A stretch of DNA of 42,889 nucleotides from the NCBI GenBank assembly GCA_013375455.1, contig JABXJT010000037.1:1-42889 (forward strand). Reading direction: 5' to 3'. Both the position numbers and the translations under genes were made by a program. Positions 32,246-41,400 of the stretch are shown here, one piece after another (the stretch's first letter is position 1; every line of letters begins with the position of its first letter). The notes under the pieces were generated by a model. The model was not told the origin of the DNA. It was given only the letters and a program-made list of their open reading frames with translations, and did not search any database. Origin of the DNA: Candidatus Helarchaeota archaeon (GTDB taxonomy: Archaea; Asgardarchaeota; Lokiarchaeia; Helarchaeales; HEL-GB-A).

Positions 32246-32515
32246 GTGAGCATAAAAATTTCGAAAGATGAAATAAAAGAATACGAAAAATTGAAGATAA
32301 TTTCGCAACTCACTTTGTTAAAGGAAAAAACAACCCTTTTTGAGAAAAAATATGGTGCTTCAATAGAAGAATTTCAACAATCTATGTCAGATCGACATGA
32401 AAATTTTGAAGAATGGGACGATTATATTGAGTGGAAGGCAGCTGTTGAAGCATGCAATGACCTGAAAAATAAATTAGCTGAAATTGAAAATGCAAAAGAT
32501 ATTCAAGTTGTTTAA
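32246..32515 (+). CDS. Putative antitoxin paired with a TumE-like (DUF6516) toxin
   Basis: An 89-residue, highly charged helical protein (KYGASIEEFQQSMSDR, then FEEWDDYIEWKAAVEA, then LAEIENAKDIQV). Small proteins of this pattern commonly sit directly upstream of DUF6516 proteins in archaea, and the arrangement here is the same: the next frame begins inside this gene. The start is GTG at 32246, with GGGGA ending 6 bases before it; a TTG at 32234 is in frame but overlaps that site. The partner toxin gene is disrupted, so this may be an orphaned antitoxin. Assignment rests on context plus remembered family pattern. Confidence 0.6.
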   Translation: MSIKISKDEIKEYEKLKIISQLTLLKEKTTLFEKKYGASIEEFQQSMSDRHENFEEWDDYIEWKAAVEACNDLKNKLAEIENAKDIQVV

Positions 32516-32700
32516 GCAGAGTAAAATAGTTAAAAAATTTCAGATTCTTGATTTTAGTTCGGGTCAGGATTTCTATTACTATAAAATTAAAATAGATGTG
32601 ATTGATTCAACGATTCTTTTCATCAGAGAGTACGTCTCCTCAACAGAACATGCTTACTCATATCATTGGCAGGATACGAAAGGTCAGTTAATAATTAGAT

Positions 32701-33008
32701 GGGTTTCGAAACAACTACGAAAATTGAATAAAAGTCCAGAAATGTCAATAAAAATAAGCCAAGTTAATTAGTTTTTTAGGTATGTTATTTTGCGCAAAAT
32801 AACGATTTGCGCATTTTGGTCAGGCAGATTTATAATGGATGGTTGCGTAATGTAATATGATACTAAAAATGTAGCGAGACCCGATCCCGCTGAAAGGTCT
32901 CTGATGACGATGATGGCGAGAGCAGTTCGTAACTGCAAGGACACCATCATCCGAGAGGCAAGTCAAGGTGATAAAATTATTGGAATTTATCCACTTTTAT
33001 CTACTTGA
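32701..33008 (+). mobile_element. ~308-bp non-coding insertion in the toxin gene
   Basis: TAGAT occurs at 32696-32700 and again at 33009-33013, as expected for a 5-base target duplication flanking a 308-base insert. No terminal inverted repeats match between the ends. Inside are a GTTTCGAAAC palindrome near the left end (32703-32712), a 14-base palindrome at 32787-32800 whose half recurs at 32806-32813, a TATA-like TTTATAAT at 32829-32836, and a GC-richer, structured stretch at 32871-32970. There is no convincing coding frame. It could be a MITE-like or IS200/605-derived element or an intron-like RNA; the class is not identified. Confidence 0.55.
32871..32970 (+). ncRNA. Candidate structured RNA within the insertion
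   Basis: The segment is richer in GC than the DNA around it and has nested stems. GAGACC (32876-32881) pairs with GGTCTC (32896-32901). GATGATGG (32909-32916) pairs with CCATCATC (32944-32951). Inside the second, GCAGTT (32922-32927) pairs with AACTGC (32931-32936) around a 3-base loop. A TATA-like box lies about 35-40 bases upstream. CTGA then CTGATGA occur 7 bases apart, recalling box D'/C', but other C/D boxes are missing. The strand is assumed from the TATA box. No known RNA family was matched. Confidence 0.3.
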
Positions 33009-33227
33009 TAGATCGGATAATTCACCACATCATAAAAAATTAAAGACCTTTCCTCATCATAAACACGTTCCTGACATTGAAGAATCATATGAAACGAATA
33101 TAAGCGATATTATACGGTTTTTAGAGAAAAAATTGTTAGAATAAGTTTATAGATTTAAAAATTCTAGATAGTCCATTATATCTTCAATAAACGAAATATA
33201 ATCATAGATTTGGAAGGTTTGATTAAA

Positions 33228-34466
33228 TTGGCTAAAATTACAGTATTAGGCGGGGCGGGTGTGGTAGGAACCGCCGCGGTGCGACTGCTTGCAACGCAAC
33301 AAGAAGTTTTTTCGGAAGTTGTAATTGCAGATTACAATTTAGAAAGTGCAGAAGTGATTGCAAAGGAGCTCGGGCCACGTGTCACTGCGATTGCATTTGA
33401 TGCAAATGATATCAGTAGTATCAAAACTGCCATCAAGGGAAGTGACATCGTTTTAAACACCGTTGGCCCCTATTATCAATATGAGAAGCCCATTCTATCC
33501 ACCGTGATTGAATTAGGGATTAATTACGTCGATGTGAATGACGATACTGGGGCGACTTATGAAGCGCTCGAGATGGATGAAGCCGCCAGACAAGCCGGCA
33601 TTACTGCATTGATAGGGATGGGATCATCGCCAGGCGTGACGAATTTGCTTGCAAGTTTTGCAGCGAATGAATTGCTTCATGAATGTGAATCGATTGACTT
33701 GTTCCATGCCCATGGGTTTGAACCCTCGGAGGGACCCGGGGTCATCGGGCATCGGTTTTATTGCATGAGCAATCCAATTCCTGTATTTATAGATGGGAAA
33801 GAAAAGTTAATTGCACAAAAAGAGAGCGCAGCGTTTGAAGAAGAAGTGGAATTTATAAATTTGAAAGGTAAATACAGGGTATATCCATATCCCCACCCAG
33901 AACCGATTACATTCCCAAGATTTCTTAAAGCGAAAGGGTTAAAGCGGGTGACAAATAAAGGGACAGTACTCCCTGAGAAATATTATGAACTCACGCGTGC
34001 CATTCACGGATTGGGATTTGATAATAAGGACCCTGTGGAAGTGAAAGGCCGAAAAGTCACCCCTTATGATTTTGCTATTGCCTATTTGATTAAGAGACGG
34101 GATGAGCTTATCAGTGAGGAGAGTGATAAAGAACCGCGTGGGTGCGTGAAAATCGTCTGTAAGGGGAAAACTAGGAAGGGGGAGGAACAAACGTATGTTT
34201 TTTATCTGGCGTCGGAAGGAATAGGTAAGGGGCAAGGATTAGGAATGGGCACGGGCTATCCTGCAGCTCTTGGGGCGGTTTTAATTCAACAAGGGAAAAT
34301 TAAGAAAAAAGGAGTCCTACCACCCGAGGCGTGCGTCAATGTCTGGCATTTTATGGATTTAATGAAGAACGCCCTCGGTATCGATGACCAAACCGAGGAG
34401 AAAAAATCCCCCCTCATCATTGAATCGATCGATGCGGCTGGTAAAGTGAAACGAATGCAATTTTAA
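33228..34466 (+). CDS. Saccharopine-dehydrogenase-like NAD(P)-binding protein
   Basis: A 412-residue protein with an N-terminal Rossmann fold, KITVLGGAGVVGTAAVRLLA, followed by VVIADYNLESAEVIAKEL and the family stretch GSDIVLNTVGPYYQYEKP, then YVDVNDDTGAT and GMGSSPGVTNLLA. This matches the saccharopine dehydrogenase / carboxynorspermidine synthase superfamily. The lysine-pathway role itself is not supported by any neighbour. The C-terminal half has GLGMGTGYPAALGAVLI, typical of the family's end. TTG at 33228 is chosen, with GGAAGGT 8 bases before it; TTG at 33210 is also in frame but overlaps that site. It is a single gene after the disrupted toxin locus. Confidence 0.87.
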   Translation: MAKITVLGGAGVVGTAAVRLLATQQEVFSEVVIADYNLESAEVIAKELGPRVTAIAFDANDISSIKTAIKGSDIVLNTVGPYYQYEKPILSTVIELGINYVDVNDDTGATYEALEMDEAARQAGITALIGMGSSPGVTNLLASFAANELLHECESIDLFHAHGFEPSEGPGVIGHRFYCMSNPIPVFIDGKEKLIAQKESAAFEEEVEFINLKGKYRVYPYPHPEPITFPRFLKAKGLKRVTNKGTVLPEKYYELTRAIHGLGFDNKDPVEVKGRKVTPYDFAIAYLIKRRDELISEESDKEPRGCVKIVCKGKTRKGEEQTYVFYLASEGIGKGQGLGMGTGYPAALGAVLIQQGKIKKKGVLPPEACVNVWHFMDLMKNALGIDDQTEEKKSPLIIESIDAAGKVKRMQF

Positions 34467-34566
34467 GACGCTTTAATGGGTAATTAATCTCTCTCAAAAC
34501 AATAATAAAAGTACCGAAAAGGTAAAATTATGATATCGAGCAAGGTAAATAAATAGGGGATTTTGA

Positions 34567-35274
34567 ATGTCAGCATATCTCTTTAATGCCATTTTTAGAA
34601 TTTTAGTTTGGTGCGGATTAGGCGTATTGATCGCAATTTTGATAAATAAATTAAGAAATATTGAACCAGAAGCACGTTCCTTCATGTATTCAATGATCAT
34701 TTATTTTGTATTTGAAGTGGTTGGAACTATTTTCATATTTATTTATAATAATCTCGCCAATTTTGTCATCGATGTCTCGAATCCTGCTTTGATATGGAAT
34801 GTTGTCGGACAATTGATTGTTCTCTTAGGACCCGTCTACCTCATTTTTGTATTGGAGAAGCGCATGTTTGAAAAGCCACTCATAAAAGAAAAGCACGTCG
34901 TGACGATTTTAGAAGTTGTTTTATTTGTACCAGTGGTAGTAGGTGGCCTCCTAATATTTTATGGAATTTTCGATTTCAACTTGTTTTTTATTTTAATTGT
35001 AGGGTTCATGGGCTTACAAGGCATCTTTTTCTCTTTTGGATTTCTATACTTGGGGTTGAAAACTCCCGGGGCGTATCGAAAGAATGCATTACTCGTATCC
35101 TTCGGATATTCAATTCGATTGGGGGCGAGTGCTTTTGCAGGCTACGCTGTTTTTCAATACAATCAAGGGTTCATCACTATAGATCCCTTCTTAATCATGC
35201 TAGGAATTAATCAGATCGTGAGCTTCATCGGAATCGTCGTGCTGACCTATGGCTTATTGAAACTATATAAGTAA
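34567..35274 (+). CDS. Seven-helix membrane protein, function unknown
   Basis: A 235-residue protein with about seven hydrophobic segments spread evenly: residues about 6-26, 38-60, 72-98, 112-135, 138-162, 172-195 and 205-232. Charged residues sit in the short loops (NKLRNIEPEARS, LEKRMFEKPLIKEKH). It lacks signature residues of rhodopsins (no Schiff-base Lys in the last helix region that I can see) or of transporters. GGGGAT lies about 6 bases before the ATG. It lies directly upstream of the giant surface protein, separated by 158 bases with a promoter-like region, so the two are not one operon. A 7TM sensor or assembly factor is possible. Confidence 0.6.
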   Translation: MSAYLFNAIFRILVWCGLGVLIAILINKLRNIEPEARSFMYSMIIYFVFEVVGTIFIFIYNNLANFVIDVSNPALIWNVVGQLIVLLGPVYLIFVLEKRMFEKPLIKEKHVVTILEVVLFVPVVVGGLLIFYGIFDFNLFFILIVGFMGLQGIFFSFGFLYLGLKTPGAYRKNALLVSFGYSIRLGASAFAGYAVFQYNQGFITIDPFLIMLGINQIVSFIGIVVLTYGLLKLYK

Positions 35275-35329
35275 GAATTTCTATCTTCAACTTATAATTT
35301 TCATGACCGCGAATTAAATCTATTCTAGA

Positions 35330-35372
35330 AAAAACTGGACCACTTCCTATTGGAAAAACCGGACCACTTTCC
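35330..35372 (+). repeat. Imperfect 18-bp direct repeat, 24-bp period, upstream of the giant gene
   Basis: AAAAACTGGACCACTTCC at 35330-35347 recurs as AAAAACCGGACCACTTTCC at 35354-35372, offset by 24 bases (about two helical turns). It is immediately followed by TTAAATAC (35374-35381), a TATA-like box about 50 bases before the start at 35433. Either a pair of regulator sites just upstream of the promoter or the scar of an insertion-sequence end would fit. Confidence 0.5.
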
Positions 35373-35432
35373 CTTAAATACTACGATTGGCTTTACTCAT
35401 TTATCCTAATTTTATTCTCGTGAGGCCTCCCA

Positions 35433-38400
35433 ATGAAGTGTAATAAAACTAAGTCAGGAGCCTTGATCTTTTTACTCACCTTTTCAGGGCTTTTCTCTGC
35501 TGTAATCGGGCTAATTGATTTTAACAGCATTAATGATCCGTTTGAAGAGAAGTTAGAGGAGAATCCAATTGATTTAAGGATTTCGGATCATAATTGGACC
35601 AAATTATTCTTGATCTCCGAAAATAGCACGAGGGACGGTCAGTATCCCAACATCGCCATGGATGGGGCAGGTAACATTCACATTGTGTGGCAGGATGATT
35701 CACTTGAATATGATGGCACTACCTACGAAGATATTATCTATCGGATGTGGAACGCGACGTCCGGAATTTGGAGTGCAAGTACCCTTATCTCCACGATAAG
35801 CACGAGTTATTGTTATAGTCCTGCTATTGCCGTGGATAATGATAATAATATTCACGTCGTCTGGGAAGATGTCACTAACATACTAGGCGCTGGAACTTAT
35901 TATGATATTTTTTATAAGTATTGGAACGCCACTACGAAAGTCTGGTCAGGGCACACGGGCGTCTACGACCTCGTAACATCCAACTCCTCCCACGTCTACG
36001 ACTGCGAAAATCCTGATATTGCGGTAGATAACGATGGAAATGTACATGTCGTTTGGTGGGATGAGAACGAAGGTTTTGGAGACGGACCAGGGTATGATAT
36101 TTTTTACAAATGCTGGAACCGAACCACGGGCGTCTGGGGGTCCGTCGAAGTGGTCTCTCTTGAAGCTACGGGGAATGGCTACGGTCCAAGTATGGCCGTG
36201 GATCCTAGCGGAAATGTCCATGTTGTGTGGTACGATTATACAGACTTGCATGGAGCTGGTACGGACGGAGATATCTTTTATAGGTTTAAGAATAGCACCA
36301 CGGGGATTTGGTATGGACAAATCAACAATACTGACGTTCTCAAAACGTCCGGTAATTCCTATTATCCCGCGATAGTGGCGGATGACCAAGGCAACATACA
36401 CATCGTGTGGTATGATTCGGATAGCACTTTTGGAGCGGGAACTGACTACGATATCTTCTATAGATACTGGAATGTTACGACCCAAGCGTGGAGTGGACCG
36501 AATCCCTTCGTTATTTCTGATTATGCGGCTTCCCAATCTTCCTATTATCCAGAGATCGCAACCGATAACGCCAGCAATATTTACGTGGTGTGGCAACAAT
36601 ATGGCAACCAGCACGGGACGGATTTTAACGACGACATCGTTCTTCGCGTGTGGAACGCCAGTTCGGGAACATGGAGCGTCAAAGAATTAGTTTCAGCTAT
36701 TCTATCGTTTGATTCCTATTGGCCCGAGGTTGCCGTTGATCCGACCGGGGCCATATGCGTCGCATGGTGGGAATACATTGTCGCCGGGGATGACGATATT
36801 TTCTTTAAGAAAACGATCACGACGCCCCCACCGCCTACCACGCTGGATCCCATCCTTCCGAATCCAACCGCAAATTTAGAGATTGATTTGAACTGGCATG
36901 AAACGCTTTCTACCCACCAGTATTACCTTTACAGAGATACCTCCTTCATCAGTTCCGTGGCTGGCTTAACGCCCATTGCCGTACTTGCAGATCCCGTGAC
37001 GAGCTACATGGATACGGTTACGCAGAATGGTACCTATTATTACGCTGTGGTCGCTGGAAATCATATTGGAAATAGCTCCGTGTCCAATTGTGAAAACGTG
37101 ACGGTTTTTAGTCTTAAGCAGAATCGTCGGATGAGGATTGCCAACAACGCCGATTTCCCGACCTACGCGACCAGCGGGAATGGGAGCGCTGCCAATCCTT
37201 GGGTTATTGAGAATTATTACATCGATGGCGTCCGTCGCACCTGTATTAATATTACCGATACCACTGATTATTTCATTTTACGAAATAATACGGTCTATGG
37301 GGGTGACAACGGGATTCTTTTGAATAATGTTATAAATGGGGAAATCCGAAACAATACGGCACGGTTCTGCAGCATAGGATTCCACCTGCTCAACTCACAA
37401 GATAACCGAGTGATAAATAACACCGCGTACAATAACACCGGGACTGAAACCTACTCGGGCATCGGCTTCTTTCTGGATAATTCCGATAGTAATTGGCTGG
37501 ATGGAAACTGGGCGTTCGATAACTGGGGGATTGCGGGACTTTCGTATTCAGGTCTTGGGATTCTGCTTTGGAGTGCGGATTCAAATAATTTGACAAACAA
37601 TCACGTCTTTCATAATTACCATTACAACACAACTTATCAGTATCCCCAGTATGGAGGGATAGGAATTTTAGGGATGTCAAGCCCTGCATATAATAGATTC
37701 ATAAAGAACGTGATATTTGAAAACCGGGGATATAACAACTATCATTCAATGGGAGTTTTCTTTCAGGGGGGCGGTCAAGGCAACGTTTTAGAAGAAAATA
37801 CTATCTATAATCAATTATTAGAAGGTGTTTATTTCAGAAGTTCTGGTACTAATAACGAGTTTATCAACAATACCATCTTTGATTGTCAAGTTGGCGTGAG
37901 AACGATTGGGACCTCGTCGCCTATCATCATGTACAACAAGTTATTCAATCTTGCTGATGGATTGTACCTTTGGGGGGGCAGCGCTACGGTACATAAAAAC
38001 GAGATATGGAATAATACAGGGCGTGGGATCTATTTTGTGGCAGCAGGAAACGATATAGCCACGAATAACACCATATATAATAACAGCGTTGGAATCCAGA
38101 CCGGGAATTCAAATAACATTCGACTCTACAATAACACGATCTTTGACAACAATAATGGGATTAGTTTAGGGAACATGCCTAATGGCGTCCTGATCGATAA
38201 TTTCGTGTATAATAACACGAATTACGGTATAACACTCTATGACAATTTCACCCAAATTACACGGAACACGATTTCTGGTCATGATGTAGGTATTTATGTG
38301 GGTTCGGCGGGTTCCTTTTCCGTCTATAGCGATATCACATTAAACACTATCACGGATAATCGGGTGGGCATTCATCTCCTGAGAAACAAATACACTTCCC

Positions 38401-41400
38401 TTGACAACAACGAAATTTACAACAACAGCGAGGATGGAATCTTTCTAGAAAGCACCAACCATTCCACGGTTACCAGTAATATAATAATGCATAGCAGTGA
38501 CGGCATTCATCTCTTGTACAACGTCAATACCACAGTGCAATTCAACGAGATCTATAATTGTTCACTTGGAATCCGTATTGAAAACACGAGCCTTTCGAAT
38601 ATAAGTTGGAATCTCCTATTCAATAACACTCAAACCCTTTTAGAGCTCTTCGGTATTAATAATACCATTGGAATTAATCCGAGCATGTATGGTCCCGTGC
38701 TCAATCCCATCGTCCCGAATATCGTAGATGACGGCTGGGTACATCTCCAGTGGCAGAGCTTGCCTTGGGCGACCTATTACCAAGTTTTTAGAGATATAGT
38801 CACGATAGATGAGTTTTGGGATATTGTGGGTAAAACACCCGTGGTGAATGTGACATCGAACGATGGCTGGGATACTCAATTCGCATCACCTGGGTTGTAT
38901 TGCTATGTCGTCGTGGCCGCAAATACAACTGAATGGTCAACGATTTCCAACTATGAATGGGTAAATGTGACCGGGATCTACGGGGTGCCAGGGACGCCTA
39001 TTTTGAATCCTATTTCCCCTAATCCCGACTATAATGGAATCATCGAGCTCGATTGGAACGATGTTCAGAACGCGACGAAGTATTATGTGTATCGCGATGT
39101 TTCAACTATAGCTAATATTTCTGGATTATCTCCAATCGCAGTCGTTACTGATTCTAATTTCACGGATACCCTCATCCTTGACGGAACGTTCTATTATGTT
39201 ATCCTCGGAGGGAATCCCGAACATAACGGAACCATCAGCAATTGTGAGAACGTGACTGTTATGATCTCACCCATCCCAGAGACCCCCAACCTCGATCCTA
39301 TTACGCCATCGCTTGATTTCGATGGAATCATCCAATTAGATTGGACGGACGCTGGTAACGCCACGGTCTATTTCATCTACCGAGATGTTGTACCCATCCT
39401 TACCCTCACAGGGCTCACTCCTATCGCTTCAACCATCCAGTCGAACTTCACCGACACCAATTTTGTTGATGGTGTCTATTACTATGCCATTGTCTCAGGA
39501 AATTTAGGATGGAACAGCTCGCCTAGTAATTCCGAGAACGTGACCATCTGGAAACAGTATCCCGTCGGCATAACACTCTTGAATCCTATCTCGCCCAGTC
39601 CAGACATTGATGGAATAATTCAGCTAGATTGGGATCCGGCGGAGAATGCGACACGGTACTACGTGTATAAAGATACTGCCCTCATCCTCTCAGTCGCCTC
39701 ATTGAATCCCATAGCGACAGTGACGGCTACTAACTTCACCGATTACGCTCCCATCAACGGGACCTTCTTCTATGCGATAGTAGGCGGTAATCCACTTTTC
39801 AACGGAACTTTATCAAATTCAGAGTGGGTAACGGTCGCCATTCCCGCTCGCACGACTACGGGATGGACAATACCCATCATATTAAGCCCTGACAGCAAGA
39901 ATAGTTCCACCTCGCCAACCATGGCGATGGATGCGGCGGGCAATCTTTTCGTAGTCTGGTCCGATAACTCCACCCTTTATGGGTCGGGTGGGGATGCTGA
40001 TATCTTCTGTCGGATCTGGAATGCTTCGAGCCAAACTTGGGGAAGTATCAATGTCGTTTCCAACGAAAGTGACTCAGATTCGACCGCCCCTGCGATTGCT
40101 ATTGATGCTTTGGGTAATTTACACGTGGCATGGGTAGATTTATCCGACTGGAACGGCGCTGGGACCGATGGAGACATTTTTTACAAGATATACAATACAT
40201 CTACTGAAGCGTGGTCGCAAACAGTGGTAGTTACGACCGAAAGCGCGACCGCATCAAACGGTCCTGCAATTGGAGTAAACAATTTGGGAAATATTTACAT
40301 TGTGTGGTGTGAATCGAACGCTTCCGAAACTAACATTTATGAAATGTTTTGGAACGCGACTTCCTCCTCATGGAGCGGTAATACAACAGTATCCTCCGAG
40401 ATCGTGGGGGACTCCCGGAATCCTCAGATTGGGGTGGATGAAAACTATAACGTGCATATAGTCTGGGAAGCTTCATCGTCATCTCTCAGTTCAGGGGCTG
40501 ATGATGATATTTTTTACCGAATGTGGAACGAAACGGGACAATCCTGGTCCGGAACTGAACTCGTCTCTTTACAAAGCCTCCTCGACTCGAACTCCCCATC
40601 AACTGTGGTTGAAGCAGATGGAACTGTCCATCTCGCTTGGCATGATTTAACGCCTTATGCGGGAAGTGGTGGCGATTATGATATCTTCTATAAATATCGA
40701 AACGTTGGGACGGGACTTTGGTCGGGGAACGTTAATTCTACTGATGTGGTGAGTTATGGAAGTGATGGGCCTTCCATCTACCCATTCATTACGCTTGATA
40801 CAGATTCGGAATTACACATCGTTTGGAGCGATTATTCCGATGTTTTTGGCGCAGGTACCGATGCCGACATCTTCTACAAGTTTTGGAACAGTTCGAGCCT
40901 CACTTGGCAGGGATATATTAATTATTCGGATGTCGTAACGGTGGAAAGTTCCGAAGATGCCTTTTCCGCCTCTGTCGCGGTTACTAAGAATCAGCAGGGT
41001 ACCATTGCTATACAGGTCCATGTGGTATGGCAAGATGCAACCGATTTTGGGTTTGGGGCTGATTGGGATGTCTATTATAAGAGTTTTCTCGATATCTACC
41101 CCATCCCCACCACCCCGTACTTGTACCCAATCACGCCCGCAATCGATTATGATGGAGAAATCTTTCTGGACTGGACTGCTAGTAACAATGCGACTAAGTA
41201 TTTTGTCTATAGGGATGTTTCAAATATAACTGATGTTAGCTTCCTCGTCCCCATCGCAATCCTGGCCACAAAAATTAACTATACAGACACAGTTTCCGTT
41301 GATGGAACATATTATTACGTGGTGGTGGCTGGGAACCAACGGTTCAATTCATCCCTCTCGAATTGTGAGAATGTCACGTTCGTTAGGTACTATCCCGTAA

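Larger units (their letters stand above)
32490..33144 (+). pseudogene. TumE-like (DUF6516) toxin gene split by an insertion
   Basis: The first part, from ATG 32490, reads KFQILDFSSGQDFYYYKIKI, FIREYVSS and YSYHWQDTKGQLIIRW, the hallmark of DUF6516/TumE toxins. At 32703 the family pattern stops, and the frame runs through unrelated sequence to a TAG at 32769-32771. The missing end reappears in frame at 33016: DNSPHHKKLKTFPHHKHV and on to a TAA at 33142-33144. Joining 71 and 42 codons gives 113 residues, a normal length for the family. A toxin would be inactive unless the insert is removed as RNA. TTG at 32484 is an alternative start. It overlaps the antitoxin gene. Confidence 0.8.

Noticed and set aside
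32768..32950. Small minus-strand frame within the insertion
   Set aside because: It lies over the stem-forming segment, has no ribosome site and no protein-like pattern beyond hydrophobic bias from the stems.
32871..32970. Hammerhead ribozyme, because CTGATGA follows a stem directly and another stem follows it
   Set aside because: The GAAA required after the second stem reads GAGA, and no NUH cleavage site precedes the first stem. The core is incomplete.
32871..32970. Canonical box C/D guide RNA
   Set aside because: CTGA and CTGATGA are spaced like boxes D' and C', but there is no terminal box C (RUGAUGA) upstream nor box D downstream at guide distance.
32701..33015. Group I or group II self-splicing intron in the toxin gene
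   Set aside because: No GUGYG start or AY end, no domain V hairpin, no recognisable P7 core, and the 5' exon does not end in U if the Trp codon is kept. Removal at RNA level is left open in the findings but not as a named intron class.
35946..36614. Minus-strand frame of 222 codons inside the giant gene
   Set aside because: It is the complement of the propeller repeats, has repetitive Ile/Arg-rich text and lies wholly within a well-supported plus-strand gene.
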